A stretch of DNA of 64,000 nt from JAEKNW01 sp963678375 (GCA_963678375.2 OY782831.1:1302001-1366000); one strand, 5' to 3'; positions 29,297-38,990 are shown, numbered from the stretch's first letter. Program-made: numbers and translations. The notes: a model not told the origin generated them from the letters alone.

Positions 29297-30808
29297 ATGC
29301 AAGATATGATAATCAATCTAGTTATTTTACTTATAGGAGCAGCTATTGGAGGCATAGTCATAGCCTTTGTTCTACGAAAGCTTAGTAAGTCTCAGGCGTC
29401 TCTCCAGGAGACAAGAATCAAGAACGAGTTACAGCTGGAAAATGACAAGCATATTGCTGAAAAAACAAGACAAATAAATGAAAGAGGCATTGAGATTGAA
29501 GTCTTAAAAAGCAAGTTAGAAAATGAACAAAAAGCTAATGAAGAATTAAAGGTTTTAAAGGAGAATTACAGTTCAGCTGTAGAGGATAAAGCCAAACTTA
29601 GCACTCAGAACTCAGAATTCAAGAAAGCTATAGAAGAAAAGAATGCCTATATTGAAGAGCTTAGACAAGAGATAAGAGATTTACAAAAATCAAAAAGCTC
29701 TCTTTCAGAAGAAAAAGCAACTCTTTTAACAAAGGCTGAAGAGAATAAAAAAGCATTTGAAGAGAAATTAGCAATATTGACTGAAGCTAAAGAGAATTTA
29801 AAAAGGGATTTTGAGGTCTTAGCTAATAAGATATTTGAGGAGAAGACCACAAAATTTAAAGAGACTAATCAAGAGAGTATTACTAACCTTTTAAATCCTA
29901 TGAAGAGCCAGCTAGAGGAGTTCAGGAAGAGAATAGATCAAGTTTATGACAGTGAAAACAAGGATAGAGCATCATTAAAGACTGAGATATTGAACTTGAG
30001 AAGTTTGAATGAAACCTTAAATAAAGAGGCTAAAAATTTAACAAATGCTCTCAAACGTGATCCTAAAAAGCAAGGAAACTGGGGTGAAATGAGACTTGAA
30101 AGGGTCTTAGAGGACTCTGGTTTAACAAAGAATATTGAGTATTTTACACAATCCCATTATATAGACAAGGAGAACAATAGTAAATATCCTGATGTCGTTA
30201 TCAAACTACCTGAAGATAGGGATATAGTAGTTGATGCTAAAACTTCTTTAACTGCTTATGAGAAATTTAATTCTAGTGACAATAGTGCAGAGAAAGAGCG
30301 AGCATTAAAGGAACATCTGCTTTCTGTTAAAAAACATGCAAATGAACTTTCAGCTAAAGAATATCAGAAACTAGATGGTATTAACACTATTAGCCATGTC
30401 TTAATGTTTATACCAATTGAATCTGCTTACTTGCTTGCTTTGGAGAATGATAATCAAATTTTTACTGAAGCAATGGATAAGAATGTAATGATTGTTGGAC
30501 CTTCAACATTAATTTATGTTCTTCAGATGATTAAGCAAATCTGGAGAAGTGAATATCAGACAAAGAATGTTATTCAGATTGCAGAAGAGGGTGGAAAGAT
30601 GTATGATAAGTTCTGCAATTTTATAATTGATTTAGAGAAAATAGGAAAAAATATTGAGGATTTAGCGAGTAATTATAACTCTTCTATGAATAAGTTAACT
30701 AGTGGGAGAGGTAATTTAGTTAAAAGAGCTGAAAAAATGAAGCTTTTAGGTGCTAAGGCAAATAAACAATTGACAATTATAAGTCAAGATGAAGAAAGTT
30801 ATGAATAG
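29297..30808 (+). CDS. rmuC: DNA recombination protein RmuC
   Basis: 503 aa from the ATG at 29297, chosen because a consensus promoter covers the upstream alternative and GGAGG sits 4 nt before this ATG. An N-terminal membrane segment (~6-24) is followed by a long coiled coil (~30-200) and the RmuC nuclease-like domain: KKQGNWGEMRLERVL, SKYPDVVIKLPEDRDIVVDAKTSL and MFIPIESAYLLAL are family hallmarks. RmuC limits recombination at inverted repeats in Escherichia coli; its biochemical activity is inferred from a restriction-endonuclease-like fold. It is likely the first gene of a run reaching the M42 peptidase at 32371. Confidence 0.93.
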   Translation: MQDMIINLVILLIGAAIGGIVIAFVLRKLSKSQASLQETRIKNELQLENDKHIAEKTRQINERGIEIEVLKSKLENEQKANEELKVLKENYSSAVEDKAKLSTQNSEFKKAIEEKNAYIEELRQEIRDLQKSKSSLSEEKATLLTKAEENKKAFEEKLAILTEAKENLKRDFEVLANKIFEEKTTKFKETNQESITNLLNPMKSQLEEFRKRIDQVYDSENKDRASLKTEILNLRSLNETLNKEAKNLTNALKRDPKKQGNWGEMRLERVLEDSGLTKNIEYFTQSHYIDKENNSKYPDVVIKLPEDRDIVVDAKTSLTAYEKFNSSDNSAEKERALKEHLLSVKKHANELSAKEYQKLDGINTISHVLMFIPIESAYLLALENDNQIFTEAMDKNVMIVGPSTLIYVLQMIKQIWRSEYQTKNVIQIAEEGGKMYDKFCNFIIDLEKIGKNIEDLASNYNSSMNKLTSGRGNLVKRAEKMKLLGAKANKQLTIISQDEESYE

Positions 30809-30818
30809 GAGAAAAATT

Positions 30819-31124
30819 ATGTATACAGCAACAATGCGTTATTATTTTAAACCAGAAAAGATGGCAGAATGTATCGAGAAATGGCAAGAAGAAGTATTAG
30901 AAGAAGCTGAAGAAAGACAAGGATTTGTAAGAATGCAGTTTTTAGCTAAACAGGATGGCCAAGCTATGGCTATCGGTACTTGGGCAGAAAAAGAGTATGC
31001 TGAGCAATTTATGCAAACAGGTATATTTAAGAAAATACTCGCAGAGTTTGAGCCATACATGACTAAAAAACCAGAACCTGAAATATGGTCAACAGTACTT
31101 TATTCAGAGGTGGAAGATATATAA
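30819..31124 (+). CDS. ABM-like dimeric alpha/beta-barrel protein
   Basis: 101 aa. The ATG at 30819 is preceded by AGGAG; the open frame extends 10 codons further up into rmuC, but those lack a site. The pattern (MYTATMRYYFKPEKMAECI, then FVRMQFLAKQDGQAMAIGTW, then AEQFMQTGIFKKIL) matches small antibiotic-biosynthesis-monooxygenase-type ferredoxin-like folds, which dimerise and have varied roles. The start lies 10 nt after the rmuC stop and the end overlaps the next start (TAATG). No substrate can be named. Confidence 0.6.
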   Translation: MYTATMRYYFKPEKMAECIEKWQEEVLEEAEERQGFVRMQFLAKQDGQAMAIGTWAEKEYAEQFMQTGIFKKILAEFEPYMTKKPEPEIWSTVLYSEVEDI

Positions 31125-31327
31125 TGGAATGTAAGAAAAATGAAAATATGAAAAATTGCAACTGTACTTATCCTGGTTGTTCTCGAAAAGGTGTTTGTTG
31201 TGAATGTCTTGAATATCATAGGTCAAAGAGGCAACTACCAGGTTGTTTCTTTCCAAAAGAAGCAGAGGCAACATGGGATAGAACTTACGAATATTTTGCA
31301 GATTTAGTTAAAGAAAAAAAAGTATAA
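31124..31327 (+). CDS. Small Cys-rich DUF6485-like protein
   Basis: 67 aa from the ATG at 31124, which overlaps the upstream stop codon (TAATG); a longer reading frame exists but would start inside the previous gene. The pattern NCNCTYPGCSRKGVCCECL followed by YHRSKRQLPGCFFP, then ATWDRTYEYF, corresponds to the family I know as DUF6485. The many Cys suggest a metal-binding fold. Function unknown; probably co-expressed with its neighbours. Confidence 0.7.
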   Translation: MECKKNENMKNCNCTYPGCSRKGVCCECLEYHRSKRQLPGCFFPKEAEATWDRTYEYFADLVKEKKV

Positions 31328-31339
31328 GAGAGGAATATA

Positions 31340-32371
31340 ATGAAGAAATATACAGATTTCGCAGTGAAACAAATAGTTGAATTATGTAAGATCCCTAGTC
31401 CTTCAGGTTATACATTTAATGCCACTTCTTACTTGATGGACACATTAACACAGCTGGGTTTTGAACCTAGATATACTAGAAAGAAGGCTGTAATCGTAGA
31501 GTTGGGTGGGGAAGGTGATCACTTAGTTTTGGCTGCTCATGTTGATACATTAGGTGCAATGGTTAGGTCTATCAAAAGTAATGGAAGAATTAGACATACT
31601 AAGATAGGTGGATATCCTGAAAACAATATCGAAAATGAAAACGTTATAGTTCACACTCGTGATGGTAAGGAGTATGAAGGTACAGCTTACCTAACTCATC
31701 CTGCTGTGCATGTTTACAGAGATGTTGGTTCAATGACAAGAAATGATCAAACAGTAGAAATTATTTTAGATGAAAAAGTTTCATCTAAGAAGGATGTTGA
31801 AAAGTTGGGTATTAAAGTAGGAGATTTTATTTCTCTGGATCCCCGTACCAAAGTCACAAAATCTGGTTTTATAAAATCACGGCACTTAGATGATAAGGCT
31901 TCAGCAGGACTACTAATAGCTTTAGCAAAGATGGTTGCAGATAAAAAGATTAGCTTATCCCGCAAGGTTTCTTTACTTTTCACAACTTATGAAGAAGTTG
32001 GTCATGGAGGTTCATCAGGAATACCTGAAGATACACGTGATATGATTTCAGTAGATATGGGTGCAGTTGGTGATGATTTAACGACTGATGAATACAAAGT
32101 TTCTATCTGTGTTAAAGATAGTGGTGGACCTTATGATTTTGATTTAACAAATGATTTGATTAAGATTGCTGAAATCCATAAGTTAGATCATGCTCTAGAT
32201 ATCTACCCGAGCTATGGATCTGATGTTGAAGCAACTTTAAGAGCAGGTTATGATATCAGACATGGACTAATTGGACCTGGAGTTTTTGCATCTCACGGTT
32301 ATGAGAGAACACATAGGTCAGGTGTTGAGAATACTCTCAAACTTTTAGCAGAGTATATTAAAACTAAATAA
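31340..32371 (+). CDS. M42 family metallopeptidase
   Basis: 343 aa. A cytoplasmic aminopeptidase/deblocking-type enzyme that uses two metal ions. Metal ligands and catalytic residues are in place: AAHVDTLG (His67, Asp69), RHLDDKASAG (bridging Asp), TTYEEVGHGG (catalytic Glu and metal-binding Glu), SVDMGAVG (Asp) and a late THRSG (His). AGAGGAAT precedes the ATG, 13 nt after the preceding gene. Last gene of the rmuC run, followed by a strong terminator. The M42 family also contains proteins annotated as cellulases (FrvX), but peptidase is the well-supported activity. Confidence 0.92.
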   Translation: MKKYTDFAVKQIVELCKIPSPSGYTFNATSYLMDTLTQLGFEPRYTRKKAVIVELGGEGDHLVLAAHVDTLGAMVRSIKSNGRIRHTKIGGYPENNIENENVIVHTRDGKEYEGTAYLTHPAVHVYRDVGSMTRNDQTVEIILDEKVSSKKDVEKLGIKVGDFISLDPRTKVTKSGFIKSRHLDDKASAGLLIALAKMVADKKISLSRKVSLLFTTYEEVGHGGSSGIPEDTRDMISVDMGAVGDDLTTDEYKVSICVKDSGGPYDFDLTNDLIKIAEIHKLDHALDIYPSYGSDVEATLRAGYDIRHGLIGPGVFASHGYERTHRSGVENTLKLLAEYIKTK

Positions 32372-32398
32372 TAAAGAATAATTTACATTAATAAAGCT

Positions 32399-32432
32399 AC
32401 GCTAGTAGATTTCATCTATTAGCGTTTTTTTA
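32399..32432 (+). terminator. Rho-independent terminator after the M42 peptidase gene
   Basis: ACGCTAGTAGAT / ATCTATTAGCGT (one mismatch) with a TTC loop, followed by eight T. It closes the rmuC-M42 transcript. Confidence 0.9.
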
Positions 32433-32589
32433 ATTTTAGCATAATTAATACAGAAGAATTATTCATTCAAAATTAAGTTATTTTCACTAATTGGGATTAA
32501 TATTGTCCTTCGCTCCTTCAGTGTTATTCTCAGCTTAAGTTCTAGGATTTATTGGAGATAATAATAATCAGCAAGCAAAGATTATAGTA

Positions 32590-34200
32590 TTATTTAGGAC
32601 TACTTGTTAGTTGATCAAAGCTTTCTACAATAAAGCCAAGTATTTCAATTCCCAATAAGTTAAGTTGAGCAACCCTTTTATTCTTGAGCCAGTTAAGATG
32701 GTTAGCAGAGTTTTTCAAGTTTAAATCAAAAAGTAGAGATATTGTATTGTTGATTTTTGGAAAAGCTTGTTCAACCTTAAGAGAAAGATAATTAGGTGAT
32801 TGCATGAGAACAGATTGAATAATCTGATACATAGGATTATTAGGTCTGCGGATAATTCTGTTAAGATTATTATGATCAAGTCGTAAAAGTTTATTTCTCC
32901 ACTTATTGACCCTAGGTTTTTGGTTTTTTAACTGATTAGTAAATTTTGGGTTTGTAGAGGGAATTTGCTTTAAGTAAGCTTCATTACCAGTAAAGATATC
33001 TGAAATAATGGACTCCATGAAAATCTTCTGTTCTAGTCTTTGATCTCGACTAGTATTATTTAGGAAGTGCATAATTCTTCTATCAAAAAGTGGCATAAAT
33101 ACCTCAATCTGATTAAAACGATAATTATTTGAAGTATTAATAATATACTTGTGCTGTCTGTTTTCAATATTCCAACGATCATAGTTTGTGTCAAAGCAAT
33201 TAGTAGAAAAATGCGACATAGATTTAGTAATGTTTCCCTCAAGAATTTCTCGGAAACTAGATGATGAAATTAAGGTTTGCCGACATTGGGAATCAAGCAG
33301 TTTTTTCATTAGTTGGGATTTATTAGAAACAGGAATGCTATCTTGATAAGGAGGTCTTAACCAAAAACTAGTAAAGCCTGTAGTTATCCAGGAAGTAGAA
33401 TTACTGATTAAATCACTTACAACCCAGTCACATTCGAAAGGAAGAGACCTCCCCAGGAAACCAGCAGCAAAAAAGTTGGAGAGTTTCTTTCCTGCGAAAT
33501 AGGGTTCAAGATTCATTTTATCAAGCTTTATGTTTTTATGCTCCACCTGAGAAGCTTTAGCTATTTGTTCAACAAGTTTAATATCAGGATTATCTTTAGT
33601 TCCATAGGTGATAGTCTGATAATCAGTATTATTTTTCCTTAAGAGAGAGAGAAGTAATCTTGAATCAATACCACCAGTCAAGGCTAGAGTGGAAGTTTTA
33701 AAGTTTTTGGGAATTAAGTTAAGGAAAATATCAGATAGCTCATCTTTTTCTCTAAGTCTTTGTTTACTGAAGTCTATATTAAACCAGTTTATTGAATTTA
33801 ATTGCTTGCTTTTTTTATCATAATTATAGAAGAAGCCGGGAAGACATTCTTTAATATCTTTGTATAAGGTGTTTTGCCCATAACAAAAACCAGAGGCAAG
33901 TAGAGAGCAAAGTTGTTCATCTTGAATATCTGAAACATCAGCATAATCTACGGGATTAATCATGACTTGCAGGCTTGGTGATGTCTTATAAAAAAGAGAA
34001 TATCCTCCGAAGTGATCGATTCCAAAGCAGATTTGAGAATCTGATTCAATAACATATCTAAAAGAGCCATTGAGTTTAGAAATGGTAAGGTAAGGGTCTC
34101 TATTATTAACCATTTCTTTTAGTTTGTTAATAGCTTCTTGGTTATGATAAATCAGATTATCAACGATAAAATATCCTGAGAATAGCTTAACTTTATTCAA
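32590..34200 (-). CDS. Asparagine-synthetase-like protein lacking the glutaminase cysteine
   Basis: 536 aa from TTG at 34200, chosen because AAGGAG lies 7 nt upstream; the longer frame to an ATG at 34260 has no site and an unlikely N-terminus. The N-terminal half resembles the class II glutamine amidotransferase fold (FGIDHFGGYSLFYK resembles the RDxxGxxPLYY strand). There is no Cys at position 2, so glutamine hydrolysis is not expected. The C-terminal half has the ATP-pyrophosphatase P-loop as LTGGIDSRLLLSLL. Homologs of this kind act in asparagine synthesis, lasso peptide cyclisation or surface polysaccharide amidation; none of the partner genes is here. Transcribed alone, divergent from the next gene. 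Confidence 0.7.
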   Translation of the reverse strand: MNKVKLFSGYFIVDNLIYHNQEAINKLKEMVNNRDPYLTISKLNGSFRYVIESDSQICFGIDHFGGYSLFYKTSPSLQVMINPVDYADVSDIQDEQLCSLLASGFCYGQNTLYKDIKECLPGFFYNYDKKSKQLNSINWFNIDFSKQRLREKDELSDIFLNLIPKNFKTSTLALTGGIDSRLLLSLLRKNNTDYQTITYGTKDNPDIKLVEQIAKASQVEHKNIKLDKMNLEPYFAGKKLSNFFAAGFLGRSLPFECDWVVSDLISNSTSWITTGFTSFWLRPPYQDSIPVSNKSQLMKKLLDSQCRQTLISSSSFREILEGNITKSMSHFSTNCFDTNYDRWNIENRQHKYIINTSNNYRFNQIEVFMPLFDRRIMHFLNNTSRDQRLEQKIFMESIISDIFTGNEAYLKQIPSTNPKFTNQLKNQKPRVNKWRNKLLRLDHNNLNRIIRRPNNPMYQIIQSVLMQSPNYLSLKVEQAFPKINNTISLLFDLNLKNSANHLNWLKNKRVAQLNLLGIEILGFIVESFDQLTSSPK

Positions 34201-34273
34201 TATATTTCTCCTTGTTTGAATAAATAAAAATCTGCAAAAAAATGGCAAGCAAAATATCAAACAAAATTATTCA

Positions 34274-34302
34274 TTGACGCTTGATTAAGCAAATGATATA
34301 TT
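34274..34302 (+). promoter_or_regulatory. Promoter of the DUF2207-like gene
   Basis: TTGACG (34274-34279) and TATATT (34297-34302), spacer exactly 17 bp. It ends 16 bp before the TTG at which the open frame could begin, and supports the ATG at 34331 with GGGAGA upstream. Confidence 0.6.
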
Positions 34303-34330
34303 AGTTTTAATTAAGAGTTTGGGAGATAAA

Positions 34331-35995
34331 ATGCGTAAATACTATCTTATTATTTTATTTATAGCAATCTTTAGTTTGCTTTTGGGTAAGTCTTATCATG
34401 TTAGAGATTTTAACAGTACAATAGATGTAAATATAGATGGGACTCTCAATATTGAAGAATCAATGAGTTATCAATTAACTGGAGGACCTTTTCGCTGGGT
34501 AAGTAGAGATGTTAGAGCTCCCAAGAGAGGATTTATTCTTTTGGAAGAAGCTTTTATTGATGGTAAAAATACTAGAAGAGGATCGCAAGCAAATACAATA
34601 TCTATCAAAAATTCTAATCATCTAAAAGTTAAGTTTAATCTAGCAGACATTTCTGATCAATTAGTAAAATTTACTCTCAAATATAAAGTTTATAATGCTT
34701 TTGTAACTAAAGGGGAAAAAGCTGTTTTAGAATGGACACCACTTCCTGACCGCTATAAGTTTTTGATAGAAAAAGGTAGAGTAACTTTTAGATTTCCTGC
34801 TACTATTCCTATCAGTAATATTGTTAATTTCCTTGATGAAGTTGAAGGCGTAACTTATCAAGAAGAGGATAATTCTTTAATTTGTTCCTTTAAAAATCTG
34901 AAAGGGAAATCTTTTGAAGTAGTTAGCAATCTTCCTAAAGAAGAGATGCAATTGAAAGAATTTGTTTCTCCTAATAAAGAACCTTCACTTAGTGAAAAAT
35001 TTCCTCATTATAATTCATATATTCGTCTATATAAATATTTGATTCTAGCTTTGATTCTGTTTTTAATATATGTGATTTTTATACTGATAATTCGTTATGA
35101 TAAACAGATTAAAAACTTACCAGAGATTAGCAAGTTGCCATCCCAAAAACACCCTGCTCTAGTGGCAAGAGTCTTGCAGGTAGGTTCAGATGATTTGAAT
35201 TTAATTCCCGTTTTGATGCATATGGCTATTAAACAGTTAATCTCTTTTACTCAAGTTACCAACAAAAAAGGCAAGCCAATCAAAGATTACTATGTAGATA
35301 TTTCTAGCAATATAAGTAATGCAGACGATATTGATCGAGCTTATCTTGAACTACTAAGAAAAGAAGAATCAAGGAAAAAGAAGAGGATTGAACTAAAGTC
35401 ATTAGTCTCAAACTCATATAGATATAAAAAAGAAGTTTTGAAAGTTCTTAATGCAAAATTTGACGAAACAGGCTTCGTCGATGTAGGAAAAAAGAAAAAA
35501 TACTATAAAAAAGTTATCTTCTTCTTTGTCTTGTTAATTTTAGGAGTAGTATCTTCTATATTAGGGGGTATTTTCTTTACTAAAGGTATTGCTGTAGCCC
35601 CAATTCCTGCCTTTGTTATAATGGCTTATTGGGTCTATATGATGCTTCACTTGGATGATAAGGTTATTCTAAGTCCACTAGGTTATAAAAAGTGGCAAGA
35701 ATGGAAAGCTTTTAGAAACTACATAAATAAAGCCCTGAAAAATAAAGGGGAGGAACTTGATCCTCATGATTCCGAAGACCTATTCCCATATATTTTAATT
35801 ATGGGATTTGGTCAGCAATACTTGCGTTATTTCAAAAAGAAGAATATTGAACTCAACTTCCCTAATTTAGGTGAAATTGCAGATGATATTGAGGCTCTAA
35901 ACACCTTGATTACCGTTGTTGTTGTGACTTCAGCAACAAGTGGTGGAACTAGTGCTGCTAGTGGCGGAGGCGGTGGTGGAGCAAGTGCCGGTTAA
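34331..35995 (+). CDS. DUF2207-like membrane protein with Gly-rich tail
   Basis: 554 aa from the ATG at 34331 (GGGAGA site; four extra upstream codons from a TTG are rejected). A signal peptide (~1-20) is followed by an extracytoplasmic beta domain (RDFNSTIDVNIDGTLNIEE is a typical DUF2207 opening), a membrane segment (~235-260), a cytoplasmic region and two more membrane segments (~395-440). The C-terminus is a Gly/Ser/Ala tail (GGGGGGASAG), as seen in this family. The function of DUF2207 proteins is unknown. The stop is 48 bp before the transglycosylase gene, so the two may share a transcript. Confidence 0.8.
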   Translation: MRKYYLIILFIAIFSLLLGKSYHVRDFNSTIDVNIDGTLNIEESMSYQLTGGPFRWVSRDVRAPKRGFILLEEAFIDGKNTRRGSQANTISIKNSNHLKVKFNLADISDQLVKFTLKYKVYNAFVTKGEKAVLEWTPLPDRYKFLIEKGRVTFRFPATIPISNIVNFLDEVEGVTYQEEDNSLICSFKNLKGKSFEVVSNLPKEEMQLKEFVSPNKEPSLSEKFPHYNSYIRLYKYLILALILFLIYVIFILIIRYDKQIKNLPEISKLPSQKHPALVARVLQVGSDDLNLIPVLMHMAIKQLISFTQVTNKKGKPIKDYYVDISSNISNADDIDRAYLELLRKEESRKKKRIELKSLVSNSYRYKKEVLKVLNAKFDETGFVDVGKKKKYYKKVIFFFVLLILGVVSSILGGIFFTKGIAVAPIPAFVIMAYWVYMMLHLDDKVILSPLGYKKWQEWKAFRNYINKALKNKGEELDPHDSEDLFPYILIMGFGQQYLRYFKKKNIELNFPNLGEIADDIEALNTLITVVVVTSATSGGTSAASGGGGGGASAG

Positions 35996-36043
35996 TTGGT
36001 ATTAGTAATTATATTTTAACAAGTAAGTCAAAATGGAGGAGAT

Positions 36044-37168
36044 ATGAAATCTACATTGATAGTACTTTTATTCTTGCTAGTGAATAGTCTTTTTGCTCAA
36101 TCAAGTAATGACTATATGAGTGAGTTTGAAAAGTATAAGCTTGAACAAGCAAAGCAAGAAAAAGATTATTATAATTTTGCTCAAAACTTTAAAGCTTATC
36201 AGGACGAGCAATTTATCAAATATGAGAAGTATATTGAAGAAATGTGGGGAGATTTTAAAGAGTCTTCTCCTAAAACTTGGGTAGGATATTCAGAAGATTT
36301 ATCTGGAAGAACTACAGTGGACTTTGATTCATCCAAAGTTGTTGTCGAAGTAGTTGTAGATAAAGATAGTAGTGAGGAAGAAGTAAAACAGAAACTTCAG
36401 GCTCTAACTAAGAAAATTCTAGAAGAAAAAGACGAGACAGGCACTACTATTCTAGAGGGACAGGTTGCTTCTCCTAATGATGCTAATCAAGCTGTAAAGC
36501 CTTCTGATGCAAAAGAAGTAGTTGAGCAAGCAAAGCTAATTGAAAGAGAAGTAAATGGTAAAAAAGTATATGCTATCAATTTAGATTTAGTTTCAGATAG
36601 TGATAAAAAAAGAATAGCCAAGTATGAAGATTTAATCTCTAAATTTTGTAAAGAGGCTGGTGTCGAACCTGCTTTAGCTTTAGCAATAATAAAAACAGAG
36701 TCCTGTTTCAATCCTAGAGCCTATAATAGAAGTGGTAATGCATATGGAATGATGCAGATTGTTCCTAAATATGCAGGCAGAACTATGAATAGAATTCTCT
36801 ATAATAAAGATAAAGAACCAGCAAGTAAAATTCTCTTTGATCCAGAAAAAAACTTACGTATGGGAATCAACTTTTTGGGACATTTGAAATCTAAAAGTTG
36901 GAAAAAAATTACTAATGAAATTAATCAGCGTTATTGTGTAATATGTAGTTATAATGGCGGTTCAGGCGCTATTTATATTGCTTTAGCAGGAAAAACAAGT
37001 AAAATTCCACAAGAAAAATGGGATGCAATGATGAAGCTACTTAATTCTGATAATAATAAGAAAGTTTATGATTTACTTCATACCAAATCTTGGGAAGAAA
37101 CTCGCCACTATATTAAGGTCGTAGAAGAGCGATATAAGCAATATTTAGGTTATAACGCAAAACTTTAA
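36044..37168 (+). CDS. MltC-like lytic murein transglycosylase
   Basis: 374 aa. A signal peptide without a lipobox (~1-18) is followed by a helical stretch and a DUF3393/MltC-type N-terminal domain (EKYIEEMWGDF, then SSKVVVEVVVD). The C-terminal SLT domain has catalytic Glu219 in IIKTESCFNPRAYN, then YGMMQIVP, NLRMGINFL and YCVICSYNGG. It should cleave peptidoglycan between MurNAc and GlcNAc to give 1,6-anhydro ends in the periplasm. E. coli MltC is lipid-anchored; this one appears soluble or membrane-tethered by its signal segment. GGAGGAG lies just before the ATG. Confidence 0.88.
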   Translation: MKSTLIVLLFLLVNSLFAQSSNDYMSEFEKYKLEQAKQEKDYYNFAQNFKAYQDEQFIKYEKYIEEMWGDFKESSPKTWVGYSEDLSGRTTVDFDSSKVVVEVVVDKDSSEEEVKQKLQALTKKILEEKDETGTTILEGQVASPNDANQAVKPSDAKEVVEQAKLIEREVNGKKVYAINLDLVSDSDKKRIAKYEDLISKFCKEAGVEPALALAIIKTESCFNPRAYNRSGNAYGMMQIVPKYAGRTMNRILYNKDKEPASKILFDPEKNLRMGINFLGHLKSKSWKKITNEINQRYCVICSYNGGSGAIYIALAGKTSKIPQEKWDAMMKLLNSDNNKKVYDLLHTKSWEETRHYIKVVEERYKQYLGYNAKL

Positions 37169-37262
37169 GATATTATCTACTATGGATTAGTATTTGCATA
37201 AAAATACAATTAATAAATTATTTTTAGTGATGTGAAAATATATTATGATTATAGGAGCTTAA

Positions 37263-38981
37263 ATGGATGTGATAAGAAAAATAACATTATTAATGTTACT
37301 ACTTATGTCAGTTGTTGGTTTGCTATCTGCTCAAGAGGCAGAAGTTTCTTTTAATTTAGATCAAAACGGTGAGAATGTGGTTGTTAGGGCAGTTTTTGTT
37401 ATCCCTGAAGGACTTCATCAAAGTTATGAAATTGATGATGAATATGCTCAATTCTACCTCTATTCAGAAACTCCAGGCTTAGAATTTGGTGAGCTTATAT
37501 ATCCTGAAACTGAAGGGAAACAATCAGGAGAAATAGTGGAATATCATGGGACCATATCTCTAGCTTTACCTTTTATTATAAAGGATCAATCGGTACAAGA
37601 GATTGATCTTGAATATTCTTATCAGTTGTGTTTAGACTCAGGTGCTTGTTTAAGACCAGTATCAGGCAATGAAACTCTAACATTGGATAAGAATATTATA
37701 CCTGTTGCAGCGGAAGAAGGACTGGAAACAGGTGCAGAAGAAGAATCAGCATCAGGTGCTAAAGTACTCTATTTTATTGTTCTAGCTTTCTTAGGTGGTG
37801 TTTTACTTAATGTAATGCCATGTGTATTGCCTGTATTATCTATAAGAGCTATGAGTCTTGTTCGCCAAAGCCAAGATAATAAATCAAATATTCTAAAAGG
37901 TTCTTTAGCTTATACATTTGGAATAGTTATATCTTTTATTATCTTAGCAACTTTAGTTGTAGTGATAAAATCGACAGGAGAATCTCTTTCTTGGGGATTC
38001 CAATTCCAAAATCCATGGTTTGTTTTCGGTTTGATTGTAGCTATTTGGGTATTCACTTTATCACTTTATGAGGTATTCCAGCTAAGAGTTCCTGGTATGA
38101 ATATGGCAACTCAAGCTTCTAATAAAGGTGGAATTACAGGGTCATTCTTTTCTGGTATTTTTGCTGTACTTTTGGCTACACCGTGTACAGCTCCACTTCT
38201 TGCCCCAGCAATTGGTTTTGCTTTTCAACAACCACCAACAATAATATTTGTATCATTTATAATGATTGGATTAGGTTTAGCTTTCCCATTTATCCTTCTA
38301 GGTTTTGCTCCTAAGGCAATTAAATTAATTCCTAAACCAGGTGATTGGATGACTACGTTTAAAGAGATTATGGGTTTCCTCTTATTTGGTACAGCTCTTT
38401 ATCTTTTATATACACTTCATTATCTTGTAAGTGGAATGGCTTTCTTAAACACCTTAACTTTCCTTCTTGTATTAAGTTTTGCAAGCTGGATATATGGTAA
38501 ATTTGCAGGACCAATGAGTTCTGTATTGAAACAATGGTTATGGACTGTAGTAGCTATAGCTCTCATTTTTGGTTCAGCTCATTACTTATTAGATTACTCA
38601 ACAGATACAAGTGTAGTAAGTGAAGAAAACCATAACCCTCCAACAGCTCAATGGCAAAAATTTACTGAAGATAATTTAGATAAATATAGACAAGAGGGTA
38701 AAGCTGTTTTTGTAGCTTTTGGAGCAAAATGGTGTACTTCTTGTAAAGTAAACGAAGCTAATGTCTTTAAGAAAGATGAAATCAAAGACTTCTTTGAAGA
38801 AAAGGATGTTGTCTTACTTTATGGCGATAATACTCGCAAAAATGAATTAGTTGAAAAATGGTTAGCTAGATATCAAAGAGCAGGCGTACCATTCTATATC
38901 TACTTTGCTCCTGGAGCTGAAGACGGAGTAGTTCTACCTGAACTCATTTCACCTTCTACCATTACTGATTTAATCAAGTAG
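37263..38981 (+). CDS. dsbD: Thiol:disulfide interchange protein DsbD
   Basis: 572 aa, all three modules present. The periplasmic n-domain has Cys123 and Cys129 (YQLCLDSGACL). The membrane domain has the redox cysteines Cys187 (NVMPCVLPVL) and Cys308 (ATPCTAPLLAP). The C-terminal thioredoxin domain has WCTSC (Cys491, Cys494). DsbD moves electrons from cytoplasmic thioredoxin to periplasmic thiol proteins. AGGAG precedes the ATG. It heads a five-gene operon that continues with two thioredoxin-fold proteins (10 and <0 bp gaps), which are its likely electron acceptors. Confidence 0.95.
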   Translation: MDVIRKITLLMLLLMSVVGLLSAQEAEVSFNLDQNGENVVVRAVFVIPEGLHQSYEIDDEYAQFYLYSETPGLEFGELIYPETEGKQSGEIVEYHGTISLALPFIIKDQSVQEIDLEYSYQLCLDSGACLRPVSGNETLTLDKNIIPVAAEEGLETGAEEESASGAKVLYFIVLAFLGGVLLNVMPCVLPVLSIRAMSLVRQSQDNKSNILKGSLAYTFGIVISFIILATLVVVIKSTGESLSWGFQFQNPWFVFGLIVAIWVFTLSLYEVFQLRVPGMNMATQASNKGGITGSFFSGIFAVLLATPCTAPLLAPAIGFAFQQPPTIIFVSFIMIGLGLAFPFILLGFAPKAIKLIPKPGDWMTTFKEIMGFLLFGTALYLLYTLHYLVSGMAFLNTLTFLLVLSFASWIYGKFAGPMSSVLKQWLWTVVAIALIFGSAHYLLDYSTDTSVVSEENHNPPTAQWQKFTEDNLDKYRQEGKAVFVAFGAKWCTSCKVNEANVFKKDEIKDFFEEKDVVLLYGDNTRKNELVEKWLARYQRAGVPFYIYFAPGAEDGVVLPELISPSTITDLIK

Positions 38982-38990
38982 GGGATAAGT

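Noticed and set aside
34201..34260. Upstream ATG for the asparagine-synthetase-like gene
   Set aside because: It lacks a ribosome site, while AAGGAG precisely precedes the TTG at 34200, where the family-like sequence begins.
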